Shown: positions 1 to 6,552, counted from the first letter of the stretch. The stretch is 8,156 nucleotides of DNA from Dehalococcoidia bacterium (GCA_030603265.1 JAUVYD010000055.1:1-8156), one strand, 5' to 3'. Notes: generated from the sequence alone by a model not told the origin. Numbers and translations: made by a program.

Positions 1-1
1 G

Positions 2-709
2 GAGAAGTTCGAGGCCCTCATCCTGGTAAGCGAGAACGACATCCTGCAGGTTGCCGAGGGAATACAGGCCCGGGTGAGCGTTGATGCGCAGTCAGGCGTG
101 ATTCTTCCAGCCGAAGTGACGGATGTCGCCCCGACGGCGAGTATCCAGTCGGGCGTCGTCAACTACGAGGTCACCGTGGAAGTCGCGTCCCTTGAAGAGG
201 CGCGGACACAGATGGAGGAGGCCCAGGCCCGGATGGGCCAGGCCCACCAGGGGGCCGCGTCCGGAGAGATGCCGGACAGACTGAAGCAGGCCATCGAGTC
301 CGGAGAGATAACGGAAGAAGAAGCCCGGGCCAAGATGGAAGCAGCGCAGTCGGGCATGCCCGCACAGGGCATGCTTACCACTGCGTCCGCTCTGAGTGAC
401 ATCCATCTCCGCGAAGGGCTGAGCGTGACCGTGACCCTAATCGTTGCGGAGAAGACGGACGTCCTGCTCATACCGAACGCGGCAATCAGCAGCACGGCCG
501 GACACATGACCGTCACCGTCATTGCTGAGGACGGGACCGAAGAGGAACGACAGATAGTGACCGGCGTCAGCAACTGGCAGTACACCGAGGTCGTGGACGG
601 TCTCGAAGAGGGCGAAATCCTTAAGATACCGGAGGGCGCGATGGCCACAGGCGAAATGCCCGGAGTGTCACGTCAGGGCGGGCTCTTCATGGGAGGCCCC
701 CCACACTGA
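2..709 (+). CDS. Efflux adaptor / membrane-fusion protein (HlyD/MacA-like), C-terminal part, 5' truncated
   Basis: The frame is open from base 2, so this is the last 235 residues of a longer protein; the GTG at 74 is internal. Seen: a beta-barrel-like stretch (residues about 25-63, with the G-V-I-L-P-A-E-V-T-D-V-A-P run), a typical adaptor segment with L-R-E-G-L, V-T-V-T-L and L-L-I-P-N-A-A-I (about 136-162), then a membrane-proximal-like domain with V-T-G-V-S and D-G-L-E-E-G (about 186-207). This order is established for periplasmic adaptors of MacAB and RND pumps, which link an inner-membrane transporter to the exit path or, in monoderms, act outside the membrane. Odd: a polar, Met/Glu/Ala-rich insert of about 65 residues (64-128) splits two barrel strands. 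It carries a SHOCT-like helix-G-x-I-T-helix pattern. The stop TGA shares its A with the ATG of the ATPase gene (TGATG), so the two are very likely co-translated. The substrate cannot be read from the sequence. Confidence 0.85.
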   Translation, partial: EKFEALILVSENDILQVAEGIQARVSVDAQSGVILPAEVTDVAPTASIQSGVVNYEVTVEVASLEEARTQMEEAQARMGQAHQGAASGEMPDRLKQAIESGEITEEEARAKMEAAQSGMPAQGMLTTASALSDIHLREGLSVTVTLIVAEKTDVLLIPNAAISSTAGHMTVTVIAEDGTEEERQIVTGVSNWQYTEVVDGLEEGEILKIPEGAMATGEMPGVSRQGGLFMGGPPH

Positions 710-1377
710 TGATTCGCCTCGAGGACATAACGAAGACCTACTACATGGGGCAGCGGGAGCTCACAGTCCTCCGAAACCTCAGCTTCCGGGTCCAGCGTGG
801 CGAGATGACGGCCATCATGGGGCCATCCGGGTCGGGCAAGTCCACCATACTCAATCTGCTCGGCTGCCTGGACCAGCCGACGAGCGGCCGCTACTATCTC
901 GAGGGCCGCGACGTGAGCCGGTTGAACCGACGAGAGCTGGCTCTCATCCGGGCAGAGAAGATAGGCTTCGTATTCCAGTCCTTCAACCTGCTGCCGCGCA
1001 TGAGCGCGCTCGACAACGTGAAACTGGGTCTCCGATACGCGGGCATCCATGACGGTGGGCTGGCGCGGGACGCGCTTGCCCGGGTGGGCCTCGCCGACCG
1101 CGCGAGCCACAAGCCAACCGAGCTCTCCGGCGGAGAGCAGCAGCGCGTGGCCATTGCGCGGGCGCTGGCCAAGAAGCCGCCCGTAATCCTCGCGGACGAG
1201 CCGACCGGCAACCTCGACAGCCACTCCAGTGAAGAGATCATGGCCATTCTCACCGAACTGCACCGCGAGCAGGGCAACACGCTCGTAATGATTACACACG
1301 AGGCCGACATGGCGCGCCACTGCAAGCACATCATCCATCTCAAGGACGGCGAGGTAGTGGGAGAGGAACAGGGGTGA
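709..1377 (+). CDS. ABC transporter ATP-binding protein, MacB/LolD-type
   Basis: A 222-residue stand-alone ATPase, the usual length for the MacB/LolD/SalX group. All nucleotide-binding motifs are intact: Walker A GPSGSGKST (38-46), Q-loop Gln90 in V-F-Q-S-F-N-L-L-P, ABC signature L-S-G-G-E (139-143), Walker B V-I-L-A-D-E (159-164) followed by P-T-G-N-L-D, and H-loop His197 in M-I-T-H-E. These residues are known to bind and hydrolyse ATP at the dimer interface, and the protein should sit on the cytoplasmic face of the permease encoded next. The start ATG overlaps the adaptor stop by one base, and the end overlaps the permease GTG by four (GTGA), so the three genes form one translationally coupled unit. 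In E. coli MacB the ATPase and permease are fused; here they are separate chains. An ATPase for drug, peptide or lipoprotein export is the best description. Confidence 0.96.
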   Translation: MIRLEDITKTYYMGQRELTVLRNLSFRVQRGEMTAIMGPSGSGKSTILNLLGCLDQPTSGRYYLEGRDVSRLNRRELALIRAEKIGFVFQSFNLLPRMSALDNVKLGLRYAGIHDGGLARDALARVGLADRASHKPTELSGGEQQRVAIARALAKKPPVILADEPTGNLDSHSSEEIMAILTELHREQGNTLVMITHEADMARHCKHIIHLKDGEVVGEEQG

Positions 1378-2606
1378 CACGGTTTCTCGACCCCCTTCTG
1401 TCCGCGCTTTCCAGCGTGGTGGCGCACAAGCTGCGCAGCTCTCTGACAGTGCTGGGCATCGTCATCGGCGTCGCCGCAGTCATCGCGCTGCTATCCATCG
1501 GTCGCGGCGCCCAGAACGAAATCATCTCGAACATCCAGTCGATGGGCGCAAACCTGGTCCAGATAATGCCGGGCTCATTCTCCGGACCCGGGGGCGTGAG
1601 AGGCGGGAGTTCACAGACACTGACGTTGGAGGACGCCGAGGCCATCGCAGAGCAGGTCTCCCATGTCGCAACCGTGGCGCCGCAGATCCAGACAGCGGGC
1701 CAGGTAATCGCGGGAGAGGAGAACACGTCCGCGTCCATCGTGGGAACAACGCCGGGCTACCGCACGGCGTACAACCTGGAGGTGGCGAGCGGCGCCTTCT
1801 TCTCGGACTACGACTACGACCGGGCAGCCAAGGTCGCCGTACTCGGCGCCAGCGTCGCGGAGGAGCTCTACGGCGATGCGAATCCCGTCGGCGAGACGAT
1901 GAAGCTCAGCGGCACGATATTCCGCGTTATCGGCGTGCTGGAAGAGAAGGGCGCCTCCATGATGAGTCCGGACGACACAATCTACGTACCTCTGCCCGCC
2001 GTGCAGCAGACGGCAGCGCAACAGCGCACGCCACAGGGCGGACACATTGTCAGCAACATCGGCCTCAGTGTGGAAGGGGAGGGCTACGCGGAGCAGGTCG
2101 TTGCCGATGTCACGGCACTGTTGCGCGAACGGCATAGGCTTCTGCCCACCGCTGAGGACGACTTCCGAATCCTGTCCATGGAGGAGATTACGGCTCAGGT
2201 CTCGGAGGCGTTGGGCATCATGACGATGTTTCTCGGGGCCATCGCAGCTATTTCCCTGCTCGTCGGCGGCATCGGCGTCATGAACATCATGCTGGTCTCG
2301 GTACTGGAGCGAACGCGCGAGATAGGCATCCGCAAGGCGCTCGGTGCGCAGGAACGGGACATCTGGACCCAGTTCCTCATCGAGGCCGCGATGCTCACAT
2401 TCGCCGGAGGCGTCCTCGGCATGGCGCTGGGCTGGGGCATCGCGGCGGGAGCCGCGTACTTCGTCCCGGAGCTGACACCGGTCGTGGCGCCCGACATCGT
2501 CATCCTTGCCGTGTCGGTCGCGGTCGGAATCGGCCTCTTCTTCGGCTTCTACCCCGCGTGGCAGGCCTCGCGCCTGAACCCGATAGATGCGCTGAGATCT
2601 GAGTAG
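1374..2606 (+). CDS. ABC transporter permease, MacB/FtsX family
   Basis: A 410-residue permease with the MacB arrangement: one N-terminal membrane helix (about 22-42), a large extracytoplasmic domain (about 45-275; a MacB-type periplasmic core), then three C-terminal helices (about 283-308, 335-362 and 374-393). Conserved family signatures are visible: G-A-N-L after the first helix, E-R-T-R-E-I-G-I-R-K-A-L-G-A (312-325), which contacts the ATPase, and the terminal Y-P-A-W-Q-A-S-R with N-P-I-D-A-L-R. The established mechanism of the family is mechanotransmission: ATP-driven movement outside the membrane pushes substrate through the adaptor rather than through the bilayer. The start is GTG at 1374 within the ATPase stop (GTGA), with no better start nearby. 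There is no C-terminal truncation. The real substrate is unknown; antimicrobial peptide, macrolide-like or lipid cargo are all possible. Confidence 0.95.
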   Translation: MTRFLDPLLSALSSVVAHKLRSSLTVLGIVIGVAAVIALLSIGRGAQNEIISNIQSMGANLVQIMPGSFSGPGGVRGGSSQTLTLEDAEAIAEQVSHVATVAPQIQTAGQVIAGEENTSASIVGTTPGYRTAYNLEVASGAFFSDYDYDRAAKVAVLGASVAEELYGDANPVGETMKLSGTIFRVIGVLEEKGASMMSPDDTIYVPLPAVQQTAAQQRTPQGGHIVSNIGLSVEGEGYAEQVVADVTALLRERHRLLPTAEDDFRILSMEEITAQVSEALGIMTMFLGAIAAISLLVGGIGVMNIMLVSVLERTREIGIRKALGAQERDIWTQFLIEAAMLTFAGGVLGMALGWGIAAGAAYFVPELTPVVAPDIVILAVSVAVGIGLFFGFYPAWQASRLNPIDALRSE

Positions 2607-2786
2607 CAGATAACGCCTCCGGCAGCGGCGCGAGTTCCAGAAGGGCATTGATTGAACAAACGGGTTCCTTCTCCTGCCGGTGAGAGACATCTTCGCACTC
2701 AACGGTAGCCGGCGCCGCAGTTGCCTCTCCACACCTCTCAGCCATCTCCCATGGAGTCAATCCTCTGTGAGGCTGCTTGTTCACTC

Positions 2787-2795
2787 TGGTACACT
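2787..2795 (+). promoter_or_regulatory. Candidate extended -10 promoter for the methyl-transfer operon
   Basis: TGG-TACACT fits the extended -10 form TGnTAnnnT (4 of 6 in the hexamer). I see no good -35 at 16-18 bp upstream. It would give a leader of roughly 105 nt before the GTG at 2908, containing the two dyads at 2824-2871. Weak evidence, placed here because an operon start is expected in this gap. Confidence 0.25.
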
Positions 2796-2823
2796 CTGCC
2801 CATCCACAAATCGGACACCTGTC

Positions 2824-2871
2824 GTCATCGTTCGATGTCTACCAGATGACCAGGGCCGTGAACGACCACGG
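2824..2871 (+). promoter_or_regulatory. Leader dyads upstream of the corrinoid protein gene (operator or RNA hairpins)
   Basis: Two adjacent symmetrical elements lie 37-84 bp before the start codon: CATCG-tt-CGATG (2826-2837, itself partly inside a GTCATC/GATGAC repeat at 2824-2850) and CCGTG-aacgac-CACGG (2856-2871). The first looks like a repressor or activator half-site pair, the second like a short RNA hairpin. No U-run follows, so neither is a standard terminator. The regulatory role is inferred only from position and symmetry. Confidence 0.3.
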
Positions 2872-2907
2872 TTGGTACGCATAAGCACAACAAGAAGGAG
2901 AGGACCT

Positions 2908-3561
2908 GTGGCAAGCGACGAGAAAAAAGCCGAGATACTGAAGGGCCTTCACGACTCCGTCGTCGAGTACGAGGAGGAGAAGACCGTCGAGGTCGCCAAT
3001 GAGGCCGTTGCAGAGGGGCTGGACGCTTTCGAGGCCATCATGGGCGGGCTCGCAAAAGGTATGGAGACTGTCGGTGACCTGTATGTCCGCCAGGAGTACT
3101 TCGTCCCTGAATTGCTTCTATGCGCTGATGCGCTCTACGCCGGACTCGAGGTGCTGAAGCCTCATCTCAAGGCAGAGAGCCATGCCGAACCACGGAAAAT
3201 CATCCTCGGGGTTGTTGAGGGGGACATACACGACATCGGCAAGAACCTGGTGAAGGTCATGTTCGACGCAGCAGGGTGGCAGGTCTTCGACCTTGGCGCC
3301 GACGTCAAGATAGAGCGCTTCGCGGAAGAGCAGAAGAAATGCGGTGCCCAGGTCGTGGGGTTGTCGGCTCTAATGACCACCAGCATGCTGGCGATACCGA
3401 GGATAATCAAGACGCTCAGGGATTCGGACAGCACCGTACGCGTTCTAGTCGGTGGCGCGCCGCTCAATCCTGACATCGCCGCAAGTTACGGCGCTGACGG
3501 CTACGCAGACAACGCAGGCGAGGCAGTGGAGCAGGCCATGAAGATGCTCCAGCAGGCGTGA
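2908..3561 (+). CDS. Corrinoid (B12-binding) methyl-carrier protein, MtaC/MtbC/MtvC-type
   Basis: A 217-residue protein of the usual size for methyltransferase corrinoid proteins. Residues 1-90 form the helical cap (B12-binding module 1) with L-x-V-R-Q-E-Y-F-V-P-E-L (about 58-69). Residues about 96-217 form the Rossmann-like cobalamin domain. The cobalt-ligand motif is intact: G-D-I-H-D-I-G-K-N (105-113), with His108 as the expected lower axial ligand, then S153-A-L155 and G182-G183, which hold the nucleotide tail. Known role: Co(I) accepts a methyl group from a substrate-specific methyltransferase and passes it to a second enzyme, in the cytoplasm. Start chosen at GTG 2908 because AAGGAG sits 7 nt upstream (2895-2900) and the protein then matches family length; an upstream extension to 2680 would add 76 unrelated residues. 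It heads an operon with two UroD-family methyltransferases. A reactivating ATPase (RamA/RACo), which such proteins need, is not in the window. Confidence 0.95.
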   Translation: MASDEKKAEILKGLHDSVVEYEEEKTVEVANEAVAEGLDAFEAIMGGLAKGMETVGDLYVRQEYFVPELLLCADALYAGLEVLKPHLKAESHAEPRKIILGVVEGDIHDIGKNLVKVMFDAAGWQVFDLGADVKIERFAEEQKKCGAQVVGLSALMTTSMLAIPRIIKTLRDSDSTVRVLVGGAPLNPDIAASYGADGYADNAGEAVEQAMKMLQQA

Positions 3562-3565
3562 GCAA

Positions 3566-3590
3566 GCCGGCCTCATCGATGCAGACCGGC
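3566..3590 (+). repeat. Small inverted repeat between corrinoid and first methyltransferase gene
   Basis: GCCGG (3566-3570) and CCGGC (3586-3590) flank a 15-nt centre that contains the 8-bp palindrome CATCGATG (3574-3581). It lies within the 46-bp gap between two co-directional genes. It could be an mRNA processing or stabilising hairpin setting the ratio of carrier to enzyme, but the stem is only 5 bp. Confidence 0.25.
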
Positions 3591-3607
3591 ATGATAAGAG
3601 AGGCACA

Positions 3608-4654
3608 ATGAGCAACAGCGACAGAGCAGAGGCACTTCTCCGTGGCGATAAGGTGGACCGTGTTCCTCTGTATCACTTCCTGCTCGGTTTCTGCGCCAGG
3701 AACGTGGGCTACACGACCGTCGACATGTACAACAACGCTGAGAAGAGCTTCCAGGCGCAACTCTGGACCTTCGAGCAATATGGCATAGATGGCGGCCCTG
3801 ACTACGGCTACGCCTCCTACGGCGGCTGGGAATTCGGCGGCGAGATCAAGATGCCCGAGGGCGAGTGGCAACAAGCCCCTTCACACGTCAACTTTCCCGT
3901 GAACACAGAGGAGGATCTGGCAGCCCTGGCAATGCCGGACGTGAAGACAGCCGGCTCTCTGCCTCTCGCTATGGAGTTCTCGAAGCTGCAGCAGAAGCAC
4001 GGCAAGCCCATCACAGTCACCCTGGGCGGCAACTTCAGCGTCGCCGGCAATATCTGCCCACCAAGCACCCTGTGTCGCTGGATGCTGAAGAAGCCCGATG
4101 CGGCGCATCGTATCCTGCAGATAGCGAGCGACCACATACTCGACGTCGTTCGCTACTGGTCCGACACCTTCGGCGCCGAGAACGTCATCCCCAATCTCTG
4201 GGAACCCATGGCCGCCAACGACATCATCTCGCCGAAGCAATTTGAGAAGTTCGCGCTGCCCTACATCAAGGAGACCAATGAGAAGATGCTCGGGATGGGC
4301 ATCAAGCACATCCTGTATCACATCTGTGGCGAGCAGAACGCAAACATGCCCCTCTGGGCGCAGATACCGATGGGAGACCCCGGCATGGTCACGTTCGGGC
4401 ACCAGGTCAAACTGAGCACAGCAATCGAGTACTTCGGCGACTCGTGCATCATACTGGGCAACGTCCTCCCGGCCCTCATCCAGACGGGCACTCCTCAGCA
4501 GGTCTACGACGCCAGCAGGGACTGCATCCTTGAGGCCAAGGACGCCCCGCGCGGCTTCATGCTCATGCCGGGGTGCGAACTGCCCCCCATGTCTCCTTTC
4601 TTCAACGTCTACATGATGAAGAAGGCCATCGAGGATTTCGGCTACTACGGCTAG
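3608..4654 (+). CDS. UroD/MtaA-family corrinoid-dependent methyltransferase, paralogue 1
   Basis: 348 residues, full length for the uroporphyrinogen decarboxylase-like methyltransferases (MtaA, MtbA, CmuA C-domain, MtvB). The N-terminus has the family-like R-A-E-A-L-L-R-G-D-K-V-D-R-V-P (6-20). Near the C-terminus is the zinc site known from MtaA/MtbA, H-x-C ... C: His238-Ile-Cys240 and Cys323 in M-P-G-C-E-L-P-P. In known enzymes this zinc activates a thiol acceptor; related bacterial UroD-family enzymes instead demethylate methoxylated substrates. True heme-pathway UroD lacks this Cys set, so heme synthesis is unlikely. ATG 3608 follows AGAGAGG (3597-3603) at 4 nt. The gene lies 46 bp after the corrinoid protein and is followed by a paralogue of the same length. 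Whether it loads the methyl group from a substrate or passes it to an acceptor cannot be told from sequence alone. Confidence 0.92.
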   Translation: MSNSDRAEALLRGDKVDRVPLYHFLLGFCARNVGYTTVDMYNNAEKSFQAQLWTFEQYGIDGGPDYGYASYGGWEFGGEIKMPEGEWQQAPSHVNFPVNTEEDLAALAMPDVKTAGSLPLAMEFSKLQQKHGKPITVTLGGNFSVAGNICPPSTLCRWMLKKPDAAHRILQIASDHILDVVRYWSDTFGAENVIPNLWEPMAANDIISPKQFEKFALPYIKETNEKMLGMGIKHILYHICGEQNANMPLWAQIPMGDPGMVTFGHQVKLSTAIEYFGDSCIILGNVLPALIQTGTPQQVYDASRDCILEAKDAPRGFMLMPGCELPPMSPFFNVYMMKKAIEDFGYYG

Positions 4655-4765
4655 CGTGCTGCCCTGTCACAGCGACCACGCCACAGCCACGCAGTATGCC
4701 CGGGGACTCGAAAGCCCTTGCCACTCCGTGTAGACTACGACAACAAAACCTGTTGGAGGTCAGTC
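4655..4765 (+). other. 111-bp spacer between the two methyltransferase paralogues
   Basis: No gene and no clear terminator. A TTGCCA (4718-4723) resembles a -35 box, but no fitting -10 is found 16-18 bp downstream. The spacer ends with a strong ribosome site, GGAGG (4755-4759), 6 nt before the ATG at 4766. The two genes are probably on one transcript, though an internal promoter is not excluded. Confidence 0.4.
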
Positions 4766-5815
4766 ATGGGCATCGGCAACGACCGCGTCAGCATGCTTCT
4801 CAAGGGGGAACGGGTGGACATGGTTCCCGTCTTCCCGCTCGGCATCAGGGCCTTCGCCGCACTCGGTGTGGGCTACACGATGGGGGAGGCGTACTCGGAC
4901 GGCGAGAAGAGCTGCCGCGCGGAACTCTGGGCGCAGGAACAGTACGGCTTCGACGGCTTCCCGAACTTCGCCTACGGCCCCTTCGGGGCCTGGGAGTTCG
5001 GCGGCGAGATAAAGTTCCCTGAGGGGGAGTTTCAGCAGGCGCCGATGGCGGTGCGCTACCCTGTCATCTCAGAAGAGGATGTCTGGACCCTGCGGGTGCC
5101 CGATGACATCTCAACGGCGGGGGCAATCCCGATAGGTATGGCACACTCGCTCACTGCGGCAGCGGCCGGCGCCACCGTCATGACTCCGAATGCCGGGGTG
5201 TTCACCACTGCGGGCAACCTGTGCAGCGTGCAGAAGCTGGCGCGCTGGATGATAAAGAAGCCATCTCTCGCGCACAGGATGCTCGAGCTATCACGGGACT
5301 TCCTCATCGGCATGGTACAGCTGTGGGTAGACACCTTCGGCAAGGACATCCTCATGTACAATGCCGAGCCCTCCGCTGCCAACCAGGTCATCTCGGCACG
5401 TCATTTCGAAGAGTTCGTGCTGCCCTATTCGATTGAGGTCCACAGTGCCGCACTCCGAATGGGCATCAAGCACATCATGACGCACATCTGCGGCGACCAG
5501 AACTTGAATCTCGACCACTGGACCAAGATACCGATGGGTGACCCGGGTCTGCTCACCTTCGGGCACGAGGTTGACCTGCACACCGCCATTGAGAAGCTCG
5601 GCGAGTCGAGCGTAATCATGGGTAACGTAGAGCCCTCCCTCATCCAGAACGGCCACCCCAACGACCTGTATGACGCCTGCCGGGCCGCCATCAAGGCAGG
5701 GAAGGGCGCCCCGAGGGGATTCGTCCTCATGTCGGGCTGCGGCTTTCCTCCCAAGACTCCTCCCTACAACTTCTTCACAATGGTGAAGGCCGCGAGGGAG
5801 TTGGGGAAGCTGTGA
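4766..5815 (+). CDS. UroD/MtaA-family corrinoid-dependent methyltransferase, paralogue 2
   Basis: 349 residues, aligning end to end with the preceding gene at roughly half identity by eye. Shared blocks include W-E-F-G-G-E-I-K (76-83), P-E-G-E-[FW]-Q-Q-A-P, A-G-N-[IL]-C, R-W-M-[LI]-K-K-P, M-G-I-K-H-I, I-P-M-G-D-P-G and A-P-R-G-F. The zinc-type ligands are kept with the same spacing: His240-Ile-Cys242 and Cys325 (82 residues between the Cys in both). The paralogues diverge mainly in residues about 20-60 and 120-150, and at the barrel strand before E-P (N-L-W-E-P versus Y-N-A-E-P). Start ATG 4766 is set by GGAGG at 6 nt; an upstream in-frame start at 4718 lacks such a site and adds non-homologous residues. 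The stop overlaps the next gene's GTG by 4 nt. Presumably both paralogues use the one corrinoid protein, one as donor-side and one as acceptor-side enzyme, or with two substrates. Confidence 0.92.
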   Translation: MGIGNDRVSMLLKGERVDMVPVFPLGIRAFAALGVGYTMGEAYSDGEKSCRAELWAQEQYGFDGFPNFAYGPFGAWEFGGEIKFPEGEFQQAPMAVRYPVISEEDVWTLRVPDDISTAGAIPIGMAHSLTAAAAGATVMTPNAGVFTTAGNLCSVQKLARWMIKKPSLAHRMLELSRDFLIGMVQLWVDTFGKDILMYNAEPSAANQVISARHFEEFVLPYSIEVHSAALRMGIKHIMTHICGDQNLNLDHWTKIPMGDPGLLTFGHEVDLHTAIEKLGESSVIMGNVEPSLIQNGHPNDLYDACRAAIKAGKGAPRGFVLMSGCGFPPKTPPYNFFTMVKAARELGKL

Positions 5816-6132
5816 CGGCGGTGGAGGTCGACTGCGGCATCTGCGGCCATCACGCCATCGTCGAGGTCTCCAGGGAGTCAAAGACCCACATTCGCGTCAG
5901 CGTGCAGACCGAGTGCGAAATGCTCAGCAGTGCAGTTGAGCAGGTGGACGGGGCGGCCTGGCGCGAGGCCCTCAACCCGCGCAATCCGAACTCCGTGCAC
6001 GCGGTGATGTTCCAGGTCATCAAGCACGCCGGCTGTCCCGTGCCCGCAGCAGTGGCCAAGGCCATCGAAGTTGAGGTGGGCGTCGCGTTGCCACGGGACG
6101 TCAGCATCAGCTTCCGGCCCGGACGCGAGTAG
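5812..6132 (+). CDS. Small four-cysteine protein coupled to the methyltransferase (DUF6951-like)
   Basis: 106 residues, GTG start inside the stop of paralogue 2 (GTGA, 4-nt overlap), so translation is almost certainly coupled and the start secure. It begins with C8-G-I-C11-G near the N-terminus, has C35 in T-E-C-E-M and C75 in H-A-G-C-P-V-P, and no membrane segment or signal peptide. From memory it resembles a short uncharacterised family (DUF6951) seen beside corrinoid methyltransferase genes in methanogens and anaerobic bacteria; I cannot confirm that without a search. Four conserved-looking Cys could bind zinc or an Fe-S cluster, or form a redox-active pair. By context it may assist the UroD-like enzyme or the corrinoid protein, for example as a metal donor, a small electron carrier for reactivation or a structural subunit. 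No function is established. Confidence 0.85.
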   Translation: MTAVEVDCGICGHHAIVEVSRESKTHIRVSVQTECEMLSSAVEQVDGAAWREALNPRNPNSVHAVMFQVIKHAGCPVPAAVAKAIEVEVGVALPRDVSISFRPGRE

Positions 6133-6133
6133 G

Positions 6134-6164
6134 AGCCGGCAGGCCAGCGTACCGCCGACCGGCT
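6134..6164. terminator. Possible bidirectional hairpin between convergent genes
   Basis: AGCCGG (6134-6139) and CCGGCT (6159-6164) form a 6-bp inverted repeat in the 30-bp gap between the plus-strand operon end (6132) and the minus-strand gene's stop (TAG, 6165-6163). Its position fits a shared terminator. There is no U-run on either side and the loop is 19 nt, so this is weak. Confidence 0.3.
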
Positions 6165-6552
6165 ATTCGGAGGCCTCGTCCGCGGGCGGAGCGGGAGGGG
6201 CAGGCTCTTCAGGCTCTTCGAACTCGTCGCGACCCACCGCAACGAGGATGACAGCGAGCGCACCCAGGAAGAAGGGCGGCGGTATCATCGCCGCGCAGAT
6301 GGCTCCCGCCAGCGCAAGCCCCCATTTCCGCCTTCTCACGGCGAAGACGCCTCCCACGATGGCAACCAGCCCCAGAGCCGCTCCGAGAGGGGAAAGCCTG
6401 TTCACGATGACGGTCTGAAAGGGAGTGAGGTATATCCACGCAGGAGGGTAGGCCGAGGTGATGACCGTGAGAATGACACCGGCCATCACACCCCACGTGC
6501 CCGCGATGATGCTCAGTATGCCGGCGGATGTTGCCTTCCACTGCTTCTGCAT
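6163..6552 (-). CDS. Small multi-spanning membrane protein with acidic-proline tail
   Basis: 129 residues from ATG 6552. An in-frame GTG at 6558 would add two residues but abuts the ribosome site, whereas GGAGAGG (6559-6565) lies 6 nt from the ATG. Seen: hydrophobic segments at about 10-33 (G-I-L-S-I-I-A-G), 54-72 and 78-107 (possibly two short helices split at P-P-P), R-R-R-K between the second and third, and a tail from 108 that is almost all D/E/P/A. Positive-inside reasoning puts the Arg/Lys loop in the cytoplasm. I know similar short 'GILSIIAG' proteins from Chloroflexota genomes, where they are hypothetical; this is memory, not a search. No enzymatic motif. It probably follows the zinc-ribbon gene but has its own TATAAT-like box upstream, so it may be transcribed alone. 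Confidence 0.8.
   Translation of the reverse strand: MQKQWKATSAGILSIIAGTWGVMAGVILTVITSAYPPAWIYLTPFQTVIVNRLSPLGAALGLVAIVGGVFAVRRRKWGLALAGAICAAMIPPPFFLGALAVILVAVGRDEFEEPEEPAPPAPPADEASE

Larger units (their letters stand above)
2607..2907. other. 301-bp intergenic region between export module and methyl-transfer operon
   Basis: No convincing gene. An open frame runs from 2680 into the corrinoid gene, but its low-complexity R/S/T-rich translation resembles no protein I know. Seen: a 7-bp inverted repeat CCGGCAG (2619-2625) / CTGCCGG (2674-2680) with a long spacer and no U-run, a palindrome CATCG-tt-CGATG (2826-2837), an overlapping inverted repeat GTCATC (2824-2829) / GATGAC (2845-2850), and a small hairpin CCGTG-aacgac-CACGG (2856-2871). 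I found no B12-box-like GCCACTG and no recognisable cobalamin riboswitch. The region probably holds the end of the export transcript and the promoter and leader of the next operon. Confidence 0.6.

Noticed and set aside
673..1380. 235-codon minus-strand frame opposite the ATPase
   Set aside because: Mirrors a well-supported ATPase gene exactly and has no recognisable domain or ribosome site.
1611..2732. 373-codon open frame on the minus strand opposite the permease
   Set aside because: Arg/His/Asp-rich translation with no domain, fully antisense to a clear permease; typical shadow in GC-rich DNA.
2680..2907. In-frame N-terminal extension of the corrinoid protein to 2680
   Set aside because: Adds 76 R/S/T-rich residues unlike the family; GTG 2908 has AAGGAG at 7 nt and gives the normal length.
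2607..2907. Cobalamin riboswitch before the corrinoid operon
   Set aside because: No B12-box-like sequence and no multi-stem architecture visible by eye; only short dyads.
4718..4741. TTGCCA as -35 of a promoter for paralogue 2
   Set aside because: No -10-like hexamer at 16-18 bp; TAGACT is only 7 bp away.
4718..4765. In-frame extension of methyltransferase paralogue 2 to 4718
   Set aside because: No ribosome site, no similarity to paralogue 1, while ATG 4766 has GGAGG at 6 nt and aligns with the paralogue's start.
3608..5815. Heme-pathway uroporphyrinogen decarboxylases
   Set aside because: Both carry the H-x-C...C metal ligands of the MtaA-type branch and sit beside a corrinoid protein, with no heme genes near.
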